Positions 35,759 through 46,420 of a stretch of DNA of 64,000 nt are shown in pieces. The notes under the pieces are model-generated. The model was not told the origin of the DNA and did no database searches. It saw only the letters and a list, made by a program, of their open reading frames with translations. Source of the DNA: Loripinus fragilis (Eukaryota > Mollusca > Bivalvia > Lucinida > Lucinidae); the NCBI GenBank assembly GCA_964019695.1, contig OZ026519.1, positions 28,673,213 through 28,737,212 of the forward strand. Reading direction: 5' to 3'. How positions within the stretch are numbered: position 1 is the first letter of the stretch; each line of letters opens with the position of its first letter. The position numbers and the translations under genes were made by a program.

Positions 35759-36167
35759 GTACAGTGCAACCTGTCTAAAGCGGCCACTCAAAAATAGACA
35801 AAACAAGGATAGGATCTTAATGACAAACGGTAGCTTAATGAAGGTCGAAAGTATAGCAGAATGCTTCCCTTTGAGCATTCTGCAATACTTTTGACCTGCA
35901 TTAAACAATAATCGGTCTTGAATTATGTAATTCTGTGTGTCCATTCTGGTTTTGCAATCATCTTGAAGAGGAAGAGAAAGCTGGTTGCTTTTCTATTATT
36001 GTCTTACAGATGTATTGTTACTGTAAATAGTCCGTGGCTCTTCCTCACGGTGCCGTGGGTTGGTCTGCAATGTGTGACTATGGTATTTCCTGATCATACT
36101 CATTTGCTTTTTGAATACCATTTTTCGGACATCTGTCTGAGTGGTCGCTTAAGACAGGTTTTACTGT
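35759..36167. mobile_element. MITE, ACAGT.AAACCTGTCT.AAGCGGCCAC family, with nested repeat
   Basis: The left end 'acagtgcaacctgtctaaag' + 'cggccactcaaaaatagaca' and the right inverted 'acagtaaaacctgtcttaag' + 'cgaccactca' define it. The inner palindrome 'gcagaatgcttccctttgag' + 'cattctgc' matches the solo copy at 59040-59242. A copy of the dispersed 240-bp repeat is inserted at 35922-36112. It starts five bases after the donor at 35755, within the putative intron. Confidence 0.75.
35922..36112 (+). repeat. Dispersed 240-bp repeat copy
   Basis: 'tgtgtccattctggttttgc' + 'aatcatcttgaagaggaaga', 'gtggctcttcctcacggtgc' and 'tggtatttcctgatcatact' match 27575-27820. Inserted inside the MITE at 35759-36167. 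Confidence 0.7.
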
Positions 36168-36239
36168 ATTACTTTTGTTGTGATAAGGTCATTTCGATGT
36201 ATGTGTTATACTACCTCACATACAATAATTATAAACAGA

Positions 36240-36529
36240 TATGCTTATTTTCTGCGAAGAATTATGATATTTCTCTCAGTCTGTAGTACGACACTTGTGT
36301 TTTTGACCACAGTGGAGACATAATATACGCTATTTGAGCATCCTTTTTTGGGGATACCTCGCTGGTGTAATGGTTAAGGGCGTCAGACGTTGCAGTGCCG
36401 CATTCGTGGGTTCAACCCTCATAGACGTCAAAATATTTACATGGATTATGTCTCCACTGTGGTCAAAAATACAAGTTTCGTACTACAAACTGAGAGAAAT
36501 ATCATAATTCATCGCAGAAAATAAGCATA
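36240..36529. repeat. Large palindrome with a tRNA-like SINE head in its loop
   Basis: The arm 36240-36323 ('tatgcttattttctgcgaag' ... 'cacagtggagacataat') is inverted at 36445-36529 ('attatgtctccactgtggtc' ... 'agaaaataagcata'), with only a few differences over 84 bases. The 120-nt loop holds the SINE head described at 36348-36430. Confidence 0.85.
36348..36430 (+). mobile_element. tRNA-derived SINE head, copy 1
   Basis: Contains an A-box-like 'ctggtgtaatggttaagg' and a B-box-like 'cgtgggttcaaccctc' about 50 nt apart, the spacing of an internal RNA polymerase III promoter. It does not fold into a clean tRNA, so it is called a SINE and not a tRNA gene. A second copy with the same 'gcgtcagacgttgcagtgc' core is split by an insertion at 36634-37688. 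Confidence 0.65.
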
Positions 36530-36575
36530 ACTCATAGAACCCCTATACGGAGTGTACTGCAACGTCTGGCGTCGT

Positions 36576-37760
36576 TATATACACTATTTGAGCATCCTTT
36601 TGGGGGGGGGGTGCCTCGATGGTGTAATGGTTAATACCCCTATTCCACACAGGCCACGAATCGCCCGAATCGCCACGAATTGATTTTTTTCTTATTCGGG
36701 GGGATTCGTGAGGTTTCATTATTTTTTTTTCTCCAATCGTGATGAGCTACGAGTCATTCCCGATTCAGATACGATGTCGTTACGAATATTCGGGGGAATC
36801 GGCTCAATTTGGCTTGAATCGCGCAAGAATTCATTACGATTAGAAAATAACATTAGAACATGCTGCACGAAAGTTAAGGAATCAATTACGAATCAGTTAA
36901 GAATATGCGGAATGCAGCACGAATTGGGCACGAATTAACAGAAATCCGCGACGATTCGACACGATTAGCGAGATTTACTCTCACGATAGCTATAAAAAAG
37001 GCCCGTACATGCTTCGGGACATCAGTTCCAAAATGAATGTGCTTCCTAAAGCAGCAGTAGAATTGATCCTGCAACTTGAGTGTTGAAAACGGCTTCTTAT
37101 ATAGCTAGAAGAAAACAACTACGTTAAAGTCGAGAGGCCCTGACCCAGACTCTTTGACTTGGAAAAATATGGCAGTTCGCCATTGGCAAATCGCCAGCCA
37201 GGAGCTACTGACTGATCCTGATTGTGCTCCAGAATCTGCTAAATCTGTTTCAACTTCTAGGACTGCTTACATGCGCGAGACGGGGTAATTAAACTAAGGG
37301 AAAATCTTTCTGCTATCTCTTCCTTGGTTTTATTGCTTGGCTTAATCTCCCGATTCCCCACGAATGAGCTAAGAGTAGCTACGAATGCCCAAAACAATGC
37401 AAAACGCCCCCGAATCGATTACGATTCGGTTACGATATCCAAGAATGCCTTAGGAATTTGGTACGATCACGCACGATTTTTCGAATCGGGGAATTCGTGG
37501 CCAAAGTTTTGAACAGTTCAAAACTTTTGAGCCGAATTCCCGATAGGCCTACGAATTGCAAGAACTCACTACGGACTATGCGAATCAGTTAAGACCATCA
37601 CGAACTGAGTACGATTCAGCCACGAATCCAAATATTTGTCAATTCGTGTCAATTCGTGGGATTCGGGGCCTGTGTGGAATAGGGGTATTAGGCGTCAGAC
37701 GTTGCAGTGCTAGGCGCGCACGCCGCATTCGTGGGTTCAACCCTCACAGACGTATAAACA
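36576..37760 (+). mobile_element. tRNA-derived SINE, copy 2, split by an insertion
   Basis: The left part (36576-36633) has 'ctatttgagcatcctttt', a G-run and 'tcgatggtgtaatggtta'. It resumes at 37689 with 'taggcgtcagacgttgcagt' and the B-box 'cgtgggttcaaccctcacag'. Just before it, 36553-36575 carries the inverted fragment 'actgcaacgtctggcgtcgt', so parts of three SINE copies are packed here. Confidence 0.7.
36634..37688. mobile_element. 1.06-kb TIR element filled with ACGAAT/ACGATT words, inserted in SINE copy 2
   Basis: Both ends start ATACCCCTATTCCACACAGG followed by CC, a 22-bp perfect inverted repeat that continues imperfectly. Outside lie TA (36632-36633) and TA (37689-37690). The intact sibling SINE has 'ggttaagggcg' here, so a TTA or TTAA target is also possible. 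The outer parts (about 36656-36985 and 37355-37670) carry some thirty ACGA-core words such as cacgaatt, ttacgatt and ctacgaat on both strands. The central ~370 bp lacks them and has a TATA-like 'tataaaaaagg' at 36991 and an ATG frame MNVLPKAAVELILQLEC at 37034. TTA-type targets would suit PIF/Harbinger; that is inference. Confidence 0.85.
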
Positions 37761-37959
37761 GATAAACGTGTTAAATTAAAAGAAGAATGCATTCTAGAAG
37801 TACGTTTATCGCCGAGAAGAAAATAAATTTTACTTGTCTTCTATTTTAGCACCTTTTACCAAAATACGGTTTCAATTTTTGTACAATCAGTGTTCTTAGT
37901 AATGATCATATTGATATTAGTCTATATTAACTGATTTTTTGTGTCAGAAAAAATAGGGT

Positions 37960-38090
37960 TAACACTAGATATGTCTTCATGTCTACATTGAGTGAACATT
38001 TCGCTAACAATGTAGACCCAACTGAAAAGTCACCGATTAAAGCAATTCATCAGGGTCTGAACTGGTTGCCATAAAAAAGTGATTTGAGCA
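37960..38090. repeat. Diverged 'tgtagaccc / cagggtct' foldback fragment
   Basis: 'gtctacattgagtg', 'aacaatgtagacccaactga' and 'attcatcagggtctgaactg' follow the order seen in the 22889-23125 MITE family, but pairing is weak. Confidence 0.35.
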
Positions 38091-38300
38091 GTTTCTATAA
38101 TGATGCCCTGGAATATGCAACTGACTGATATATTACCTTTAGATATGCTGAATTAAATATATTCGAATTAGCCACCTCTATCGAAGATCAAGTTTTATTT
38201 ATTAGTTTTTTTTATATTTCAAGTGGACTCTTGTATAAGTGTCCATATCGGTTGTTTTGATTGCATTTCAACTAAATCCGTGCTATCATTTTGTTTTCAG

Positions 38301-38411
38301 TGGACGTTTGTATGTGTACATATGTGGTTCTATCTCGAAGAGTGATGCCACGATCTGCCGATGTCCACATTTCTGGTAACGGTTCTATTTTGTCAACGAG
38401 ACCACAACGAG
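38301..38411 (+). CDS. Candidate 111-nt exon after the membrane segment
   Basis: The acceptor 'tcattttgttttcag' ends at 38300 and the donor GTAAAG starts at 38412. After two bases that complete the split codon from 35754, the frame reads DVCMCTYVVLSRRVMPRSAD then 'VHISGNGSILSTRPQR', leaving one base. The first residues extend the hydrophobic run from the preceding exon. The Arg-Arg that follows and the polar Ser/Asn/Arg-rich remainder look like a stalk; which side of the membrane is inferred only. 'NGS' is a possible N-glycosylation site. The phase also fits the segment at 57102. Product not recognised. Confidence 0.5.
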
Positions 38412-38651
38412 GTAAAGTTTGGCTTCATGTGACATTGTTATACTTCTTTTTCACAAGCGCTCAAAACCTTATAAATCAGACATTGTAACAAATACAATGT
38501 AGCCCATGGAGTTAGACGAACTATATGCTGCAATTGGAAAATACAGTCTTATCTGGCTGTATATCTTCCGCTCAGTTTTAACCATAGAAGCGCCAATCAC
38601 GAATGTAAAATGGACAAATGTGTGGCATATCTAGTCGTATCTGCGGCAAAT

Positions 38652-38702
38652 AAGACTTGATATTTCATGTGAATCTCTGATTCACATGAAATTTCAAGTC
38701 TT
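38652..38702. repeat. 24-bp stem hairpin with 3-nt loop
   Basis: 'aagacttgatatttcatgtg' + 'aatc', TCT, then the reverse complement with one mismatch. Probably a MITE core. Confidence 0.85.
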
Positions 38703-39196
38703 GATTAGCCAGCAAGATGTATTTTTTTTTCCAAAATTTGCCTGTTGCCGTTAATAGCTGAAGCTTAAAGGGTAAAGTAAAGTTCCTGCTGGTAATAAAA
38801 CTGCGATGGAAAACGGTCAGAAACATAACTCTGTAACCTGAGACAGCTTCACACAGGAAATAGTATTCTCTAAATCAAACTCGCGTTTCCATATTTTAAC
38901 AGTTTATGACCGTGGCGTTCAATACTTCGTTTTAGCTTCCTGTGAAATGGAAAACTGCGGAGTCGTTGAAAGTACCGTATCATTCAATGCAAACAGCGTC
39001 GATTGCTGTCCGTTCTAAGGCGGCGGCTCTGTTGCATTACAATCCATTTAAAGGACACAAAGGGCAGAGCGAAAGCTTCATTCGCCTCACTATGAGAATG
39101 CATATAGTATTAGGTCTTATGGCACATGTACAGAATTGTGTCTGCTCCATATCAACTGAAGCCAATTTCAGATTATGAAAATATTTCACAAATATT

Positions 39197-39305
39197 CGTC
39201 ACCCAGGGTAACCCGTTATGGCGAAATCTAAGGTTCCTTGAAACCTGAGGTAAACAAACAAAGAAGAGCAAGACTATGGTCTGTACTAACTTAGTTTGAT
39301 TATTA
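39197..39305. repeat. Dispersed repeat 'acccagggtaacccgttatggcgaaatct', copy 1
   Basis: The segment with 'cacccagggtaacccgttat', 'ggcgaaatctaaggttcc' and 'ctgaggtaaacaaacaaaga' is found inverted at 43528-43620. The minus frame gives 'FVCLPQ..LRFRHNG.PWV' in both. Family unknown. Confidence 0.65.
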
Positions 39306-39373
39306 TCAGACAGAAACGTTTCCGGATGTAACATTTGCATATTAAATTCACATGACAATGGGTGCATACGCGT

Positions 39374-41107
39374 TAATACACGGGTGGTAAACCTAGGAAC
39401 TACCACGAAATTGTGTTAACGTAATTTTGTTCCTAAGCTACATCCGGGACACGTCGTGGTAGTTACCAGGCCGAAAATTGGATAAAGAAAGGCTGGTGTC
39501 ACTTTCATTTTTGTTTTATTTTACAACTAAGAACGAACAATGGTGAAATCCGACAATGTGGTTCCGTGTAAATATGTCTCAGAGTCCTCTCTAGCCCAAA
39601 ATTTTGTTTGAAAAGTTATTTTCTTTCTTTAGATTCGTGTTTCCCTACTGAGCATCGGACCAACTTTCCCTATAGTTCGAAGGATTTTAGCCCATATCTG
39701 TCAAATTAAATGGAATTTGATATCATTTGACGATGGAAATGGCAAAAAGACCCCGAAGAGACATTCCTACACAGAAAAAAAATCTGAGCATTTACTCGTA
39801 AACGATTCATGCCCCGTTCGTCCTGTGTGGTAGTTTCCAGCTCATCGTGGTAGTTAAAATGCTATCGTGGTAGTTTCCAAGACTTTGTAGGAATTTAGTA
39901 GTAGTTCGCATCAGCAGATGTTCACTATTCAGGGGCTTCTTCATTTTTATAAAGACAGGGTCTGCGGGTGGAACCTTGAATACCCCTCTTATTCATACGA
40001 AGGCCTTTTCAAACAACCTTTTGTCAGATAACAAATGAAGACTGCCTGAATTTTAATTTTAGTGGGCTATTGAAATGATGAGAAGAATAAAAAGAAGGGA
40101 TATTCACATATTTTGTTTTTGAATAAACATGCTTTTTAATTATTAAATAACATGCCCGTTCATCGTCGCACTCACATGTATATAAAAGTATCCCAACCAG
40201 AGGATATTTCTCTTTTTTTCTGAAGCACAAGAACTAACGATACTTTGGGCCAGTAGTCTTAGCCAGCCATTTTATCTTAAAGTTGACTGAACATGGAACA
40301 ACCTAGCGAGTGACGCAATTTTATATCATTTTTTTGTCTGTTGATTGGTCCACCACAGCTCAAATGATGACCTTTTTTGCTTTAGATTTCCAGAGGTGTT
40401 GTTTGGCAGTCCAGGACATGATCTCCACCTGTCAAGCATCACATTGTAACTCTTGAGTCCTCAGCTTAGCTTCTTCATGATGTTGAAATGTGATTTATTT
40501 GTTTACCGTGGTAATTGATTGACGAGTTCGAGGGTTATCATGCGAAACAAACAACTACTATAATGTTTAGTAACACTTCAGAAACGTATCCTACAAAGTC
40601 TTGGAAACTACCACGACAGCATTTTAACTACCACGATGAGCTGGAAACTACCACACAGAACGAACGTGGCATGAACCGTTTACGAGTAAATGCTCAGATT
40701 TTTTTTCTGTGAAGGAATGTTTCTTCAGGGTCTTTTTATCATTTCCATCGTCAAATGATATCAAATTCCATTTAATTTGACAGATATGGGCTAAAATCCT
40801 TCGAACTTTGGGGAAAGTTGGTCCGATGCTCAATGGGGAAATACGAATCTAAAGAAAGAAAATAATTTTTCAAACAAAATTTTGGGCTAGATGGGACGCT
40901 GAAACATATTGACACGGAACCACATTGTCGGATTTCACCATTGTTCGTTCTTAATTGTAAAATAAAGCAAAAATGAAAGTGACACCAGCCTTTCTTTATC
41001 CAATTTTCGGCCTGGAAACTACCACGACGTGTCCCGGATGTGGCTTGGGAACAAAATTACGTTAACACAATTTCGTGGTAGTTCCTAGGTTTACCACCCG
41101 TGTAATA
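39374..41107. mobile_element. 1.72-kb foldback transposon with 514-bp arms (TAATA flanks)
   Basis: The element 39379-41102 starts CACGGGTGGTAAACCTAGG and ends with its reverse complement. The arms are 39379-39892 and 40589-41102, each 514 bp and mostly identical. TAATA lies immediately outside both ends (39374-39378 and 41103-41107). Each arm carries about five copies of ACTACCACGA or near variants (for example 39399, 39453, 39829, 39846, 39872). The 700-bp centre has no recognisable protein. CAC tips with a 5-bp duplication are features of Transib elements, but that placement is only a suggestion. Confidence 0.9.
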
Positions 41108-41499
41108 GTTTAAGCTGACTTGTCAGCGATAAGATTAATACATGATTTTGAACTGGAACTTTATTATTTCCGAAGCCGATTCTAGCTCAGACCAGTTCAT
41201 TTGCAGTAAAGGGATATTGTTCGCAAAACTGTTATTGGTTGTTTAAAAGAAAAAGGTCTTTGTGAGTACCAAAGCAATTTTGAGCCTTTAGTATGACATA
41301 AATAGTGTCTTTTCAACCAGAAAGAAGGGGGTGGGGTACCATAATTTTGGATATCGTTAACCTCTGAGGTATGATGCGGATAACTATGAGTACCATATTA
41401 TTTATAGTGTGGTGAAATCGTAGGGTCAGTATTCAATGTATGTATATTGCAAATGTCAAGTTTTTTTGGCTCTGAAAGCAAACCAGACTTGTTGACTTT

Positions 41500-41745
41500 T
41501 TGTTTATTGTTACTCCCATTGTGGGAGTCTGTAATTGTTCTATGTTTGTTGTACGCTACTTTATGTCCATTCTAGTATTGTAATCATCTTGATGGGGAAG
41601 AGAGAGCTGGTCGCTTTGCTTGGTTTGTCTTCCTGGTGTCTCGTGATGGTTGGGCGGCTCATCCTCGTGGTGCCACGGGGTTGTCTGCGGTTTGTGACTG
41701 TGGTATTTCCTGATCATACTCACTTACTATTTTTGATTTTAAAAC
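41500..41745 (+). repeat. Dispersed 240-bp repeat, well-preserved copy
   Basis: 'actcccattgtgggagtctg' + 'taattgttctatg', 'gtccattctagtattgtaat' + 'catcttgatggggaagagag', 'ttgtgactgtggtatttcct' + 'gatcatactcacttactat'. This is the best reference copy of the family in the window. Confidence 0.75.
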
Positions 41746-41749
41746 TACC

Positions 41750-42175
41750 ATGATATTTACCCTGCGCTTGTCAAAAGTTCACAATATGGCACCGTCTATT
41801 CGACATTTTAAGGTTAAAATACTACCATTGTAAATATAAATAGCTCGAACTGTCTTCACGATATCGAAATTTCACACTTTTCAGTACATTTTATAATAAA
41901 GTCCATTTCTTACATAATTAATTATGATTGGTTATCAATCCCCATCATGCTAACATGCCCGATGCATGTAATACATGCACAGATGCAGAAAGTTTCGTCA
42001 ATGTTGGGGGTGGGATGGAGGGGGGTGCCTACCATTTTTTACTAAGAAAACCTATAGCCTTTATACAGAGTGGGCCACTATTGACCCGCCAGCGACCTTG
42101 ATTTAACTGATGTTTCGTCGGCGGGCCTATAATGGCATGGCACTGAATGCTGTCTGGGAAGCTTTGGGATTTTCC
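41750..42175. other. Non-coding, nothing recognised
   Basis: Between the dispersed repeat and the microsatellite cluster. A G-rich patch at 42005-42028 follows a 'gcagaaagtttcgtcaatg' string that also occurs near 5760. Confidence 0.35.
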
Positions 42176-42178
<3 letters not shown>

Positions 42179-42269
<91 letters not shown>

Positions 42270-42283
42270 GTGTGTGTGTGTGC
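42179..42283. repeat. (TG)n microsatellite
   Basis: About 50 TG units with one CG interruption near 42265. Open frames of Val-Cys or His-Thr are artefacts. Confidence 0.98.
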
Positions 42284-42297
42284 GGAATTATATTAGT

Positions 42298-42347
42298 ATC
42301 CTTTGATCCCCAGTCTAACGCTCTACCCAATGAGCCACTGCGCTACA
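42298..42347 (-). mobile_element. tRNA-like 5' half (SINE fragment)
   Basis: The minus strand reads 'gtagcgcagtggctcattgg' + 'gtagagcgttagactgggga' + 'tcaaagg', which resembles a tRNA from the acceptor stem through the anticodon arm with a good A box. The TpsiC arm/B box is missing, replaced by the (TG)n tract. Most likely a truncated tRNA-derived SINE. Confidence 0.5.
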
Positions 42348-42565
42348 TGTTTACATTATACAGGTCTTGTTACGACAGATTAAGATCTTAGTGTTGGCAA
42401 GAAAATATGTTCCTGCCCTCCAACAATAAAAAAAAATACGTCCAAAAATGAAATACAAAACGTCAGATTTGAATATTCAGTACAAACTCACCTGGGAATA
42501 AAATTACCATCCATTCACCTAACAAACCCATCCATCCACCCATCCAATAATCCGTACATCCAGCC

Positions 42566-42566
<1 letters not shown>

Positions 42567-42643
<77 letters not shown>

Positions 42644-42645
42644 TC
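42567..42645. repeat. (TCTA)n microsatellite
   Basis: About 20 near-perfect TCTA units, preceded by degenerate 'atccatcca' words. Confidence 0.97.
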
Positions 42646-42674
42646 AAACCCCAAACACAGCAAACAACACAACT

Positions 42675-42980
42675 ACCTACCTACCTACCTACCTACCTAC
42701 CTACCTACCTACCTACCTACCTACCTACCTACTTACCTACCTAACTACCTACCTACCTTGGTTACCTATCTACCAACCTACCTACCAAGGTTACCTCCCT
42801 ACCTAGATAGGTTACCTACCTACATATATACATACCTACCTAGGGTTACCTACCTACCTTGGTTATTTACCTAGGTCACCTACCTACATACCTATTACCC
42901 TACCTACCTAGGTTACCTTCCCACCTTCCTATCTACCTACATTGGCTACCTACGTATGTTACCTACCTACCTAACTAATT
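42675..42980. repeat. (CTAC)n microsatellite, degenerating
   Basis: Perfect CTAC units to about 42730, then increasingly interrupted by 'aggttac' and 'ttggttac' words up to 42980. This looks like an expanding core with an older decayed side. Confidence 0.95.
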
Positions 42981-43527
42981 AACTAACTAACACCCCTACA
43001 CACATTCCATTCATCACATCAACATACCAAACATTCACTAATTCACTTGGAAAGTTTAATAATTTAAACGTAGGTGTGTTCTAATTATGCTCATATATAA
43101 ACGGTTTCGAAAACATGGCATCAAAGAATATCAACACCTTAGAATCTGCAAATCCGCTACTCAGGTTTTACCATATTAAAGATCAAAATGACCCAGAGAT
43201 TTATCTATCATTTTTTGCGATTAGGCGTGAATGTTTTTTTTTTATCTGCATTTGGGGTTTATCCTTACACAAAGGTACGTCAGGACACCTAAAACTTGGC
43301 TTCCAAAGATTAAATTTTGATTTCACGCTGCAAGTTTGTTGCGAAAATGGTACATTTGTCAAATATTTATCAAGTTATTGGTATGGTCTTCCTAGATGAT
43401 TAAGGTGTATAGCATATTAATGGGCCAGCATGGGAAAGTAGGTTAGGCATAAAATGTTTCCTTGTTATAGTACCCAATGATTAAAGGTATGATTGTTTTC
43501 TGATGTCACCTTTTCATCATATTAAAA

Positions 43528-43620
43528 GTGAAATAATACTGACCCTAGTCTGGCTCTTATTTGTTTGTTTACCTCAGAGCCTCAGATTTCGCCACAACGG
43601 GGTACCCTGGGTGTTCGTGT
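43528..43620. repeat. Dispersed repeat of 39197-39305, inverted copy
   Basis: 'tttgtttgtttacctcagag', 'cctcagatttcgccacaacg' and 'gggtaccctgggtg' are the reverse complement of copy 1. Confidence 0.65.
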
Positions 43621-44013
43621 CTTTTGTATACTTTATAGCACTTCCTTTCAATAGCCAGTGCTCAGCGGGCATATCTAACAAGCCGTGCTTATGGCCCCCT
43701 TTCTTTTAATGTTTGAAAATCCTTGCTTGTCGATCGTATATTGGTTTATCGAAAATAACGGATTTTCATTTTACTCTTACTTACATGACAAAAAGTCGTA
43801 AAGTTGCTTCAGTAATTAAAACGTCGAAATAGAACCAATAATTATGCTTACAAAATATACAACTATTACTGAACTTATGAAATAGCACAATAAGTGGTAA
43901 CCAGTTATAGTTATATGTTGGTTAGCCAATCAGAATTGTATAGATATCGCATTTGCATAAAGTCATTATTTGTCTTAAACGTTCTAATACATGTAACATA
44001 TAATGGGCCAGTA

Positions 44014-44252
44014 TAGAAACTGACAGCCAGCTACTGTCGTGCCAACCAAAAGTGACAGTGGTGTAATACTTTGTTTACAATCGTTAAGTAAAACATTAAC
44101 TTGTCCACTCCACTTCAGCTAATGCGAATCGTTAGATCAATTGTGTTATTATAATCCTGTGGATAGGATTAATACACAAGTGATCTATCGATTCTAACTT
44201 TGTAAATAAAACATGACGTCACTGTCACTCTTGGCTGGCAGGACAGTATGTT
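44014..44252. mobile_element. Foldback MITE, ACTGTC.TGCCA.CCAA.AGTGACAGTG ends
   Basis: The left end 'actgtcgtgccaaccaaaag' + 'tgacagtg' is inverted at the right ('actgtcctgccagccaagag' + 'tgacagtg'). The centre 'gaatcgttagatcaattgtg' faces 'cacaagtgatctatcgattc'. Non-coding. Confidence 0.75.
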
Positions 44253-44459
44253 CTACCAAGATATTTATTTTGTTTTTAGTACCATGTGATATTCCATTAA
44301 GAATGAATGACAGATGGGAGTTGGTGGGACGACCCAGAGAAAAGATGAGGATAAAGGGAAATGTAATATTTGTTAAATATGGAACAACAAAACTGAAATA
44401 TAGATGTTTAGAAAACAGAGGATACAGTTTCTTACTTGCGTAAGTCGTTAAACACTGGA

Positions 44460-44760
44460 TCTTGAACGAGTGCTCATGTTTTATTGAATTAATTAATTTA
44501 GTTGAGGGAATGAAATAAATTGGAGGATTGCCATACAATTTATTGCTCTATCGTTCTAAGTTTATAAAATTCAATAATATAGTAGCACAAATGTTAGCTT
44601 ATATTTATCACATGACATTAAAATTACTATGAAACAGCATATGGCTTGAAAACTTTATGATGTTATCATTCTGTGAACGTCATTGTTATGAACGTCATGA
44701 CATAATGTTACTAAATAACTTTTTGTTCATCGATTTTAAAACATAGTTATATCCCTTGTA
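44460..44760. repeat. Repeat 'gtgctcatgttttattgaatt', copy 1
   Basis: 'gagtgctcatgttttattga' starts it. 'atttatcacatgacattaaa', 'gaacgtcattgttatgaacg' + 'tcatgac' and 'ttgttcatcgattttaaaac' follow in the same order as in copy 2 (45301-45600). Confidence 0.65.
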
Positions 44761-45300
44761 AAGTGGTATAAAGTCTGGTATCAGAAGACACGCCTTCATT
44801 GGCTTTCCTATGACTATTTAAAGCTGCATAGTCTGAAACTTTTGATCTTTTATTTTTAGAACTAATGTTTCTATTTTTCAAGAACACAGTAAAAAAACTA
44901 AAACTCGGGTATACATTTTACCAATTTCGTTAATCTAAGCAAACTATCAGTATCAAAACAACAGCATTTATGTTAAAATGAACTGTCTATAATTATTGGA
45001 GGGACGCAAATAATTACCAATACGAGAAAACACACCTGTTTTATAAGATAATTCACTTTTCCGTGCAGTTTTCAGCTATAGTGAACATATTTATTTTGAA
45101 AGCCTAACTTAATTCTACTTTTAGAAATGATTTAAAAAGAAAATAAAAAAAATAAAAAAGAAATGTTCATAGTTGCAGACTTAGTCTCTTTAATACCCAA
45201 TTTGTCTAGTAAGCATTTTTTCACATCTGGTAATATACATAACTAATATGATGGGCAAATGACGCATTATTCTTACGAGGACAAAAATAGAGGACCTTAC

Positions 45301-45600
45301 ATGAGTGCTCATGTTTTATTGAATTTATTAAACGAGTTGGGGAAAAGAGATTTTCGAAACGAGTTTAATAAATTCAATAGTACAAGAGCACGAATGGTAG
45401 ATTCTATTTATCAAATGACATTAAGATTATTTTGAAATCTCATTTCTGCCGTAAAACGTTATAATTTTTTCATTATGTACGCAATGTTGTTATGGACGTC
45501 ATAACGTTTCACGTAAATCTATAAAACACTAGTGGTTTATCGATTTTATTGCATGGCGTTATTTCACTCCCAGACGCGACATCATATGATAAATAACTAA
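45301..45600. repeat. Repeat 'gtgctcatgttttattgaatt', copy 2, with hairpin
   Basis: Same word order as 44460-44760. Its first 95 bases fold back: 'gtgctcatgttttattgaat' + 'ttattaaacgag' against 'ctcgtttaataaattcaat'-like sequence ending 'gagcac'. It is bracketed by two copies of 'actaatatgatgggca' (45242 and 45597), an approximately 355-bp direct spacing. Confidence 0.7.
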
Positions 45601-46420
45601 TATGATGGGCACATAACTCTTAAGAGGACACTGTAAATGATAGACTATTTATTTACAGTAATGCCACTGATAAAACACACTGCACTATTACAACAGGTAA
45701 ACTTGTATGTCTGATATTAGACATTTTTCAGTTACCGTGGACCTTAGGATTTGTATGGTGTAGCACACCTTAGACTTACGTTATTCAAGAGGGGCTATCT
45801 CAGCAGTGTAATTCAGAAACTTTTAACAACTTCATTAGTTGTAACTTGCAACTCGGTTAATTTCTTGCTAGGAAATCATATGAAGTGCTTTAATAAAGTC
45901 ATCTTCAGCAAACTAATATTTTCTTTTAAACTGCTGATGTATTGTAGTCGTGAAAATGTTGCATGGTTTTAATGTCTGCTGATTATATTAAAATGCATTC
46001 TGGACTAATTTTATGATGGAAGTAAACATATTGAATCCAGAACAGACTGCAACTCAAGCAAAGGTTTGGATCTGTTAGAGAGAAAGATTTCAAACTCCAC
46101 TTTTGCACTAGAAACCGAAATTATATTCAATATATTGAGTCTGACTGCAGAAATAAAGGTGAATCATTTTCACTTACACACTCTTATTGGGATGCTTGAT
46201 TGGACCTTTAGTGCAAGAGGACTCAGTTTGGAATTTTGGTCTGATTGACGTAGAAATTCATATGGAGCATTCTGATATACGTAGAAGGCTTCCATGCGGG
46301 CTGGACCTTTCTTGTACTTCAACAACAGCAGAATCTAGGGCGACGATTTGGTACCAGTAAAATGCATTTAAGGCCCCCAGTGGCTTAGACTGCTGTCCAT
46401 TCTGAGGTGGTTGTTCAGTT

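Noticed and set aside
42110..42391. Val-Cys and His-Thr open frames on both strands
   Set aside because: Produced by the (TG)n tract; both strands are open for the same reason.
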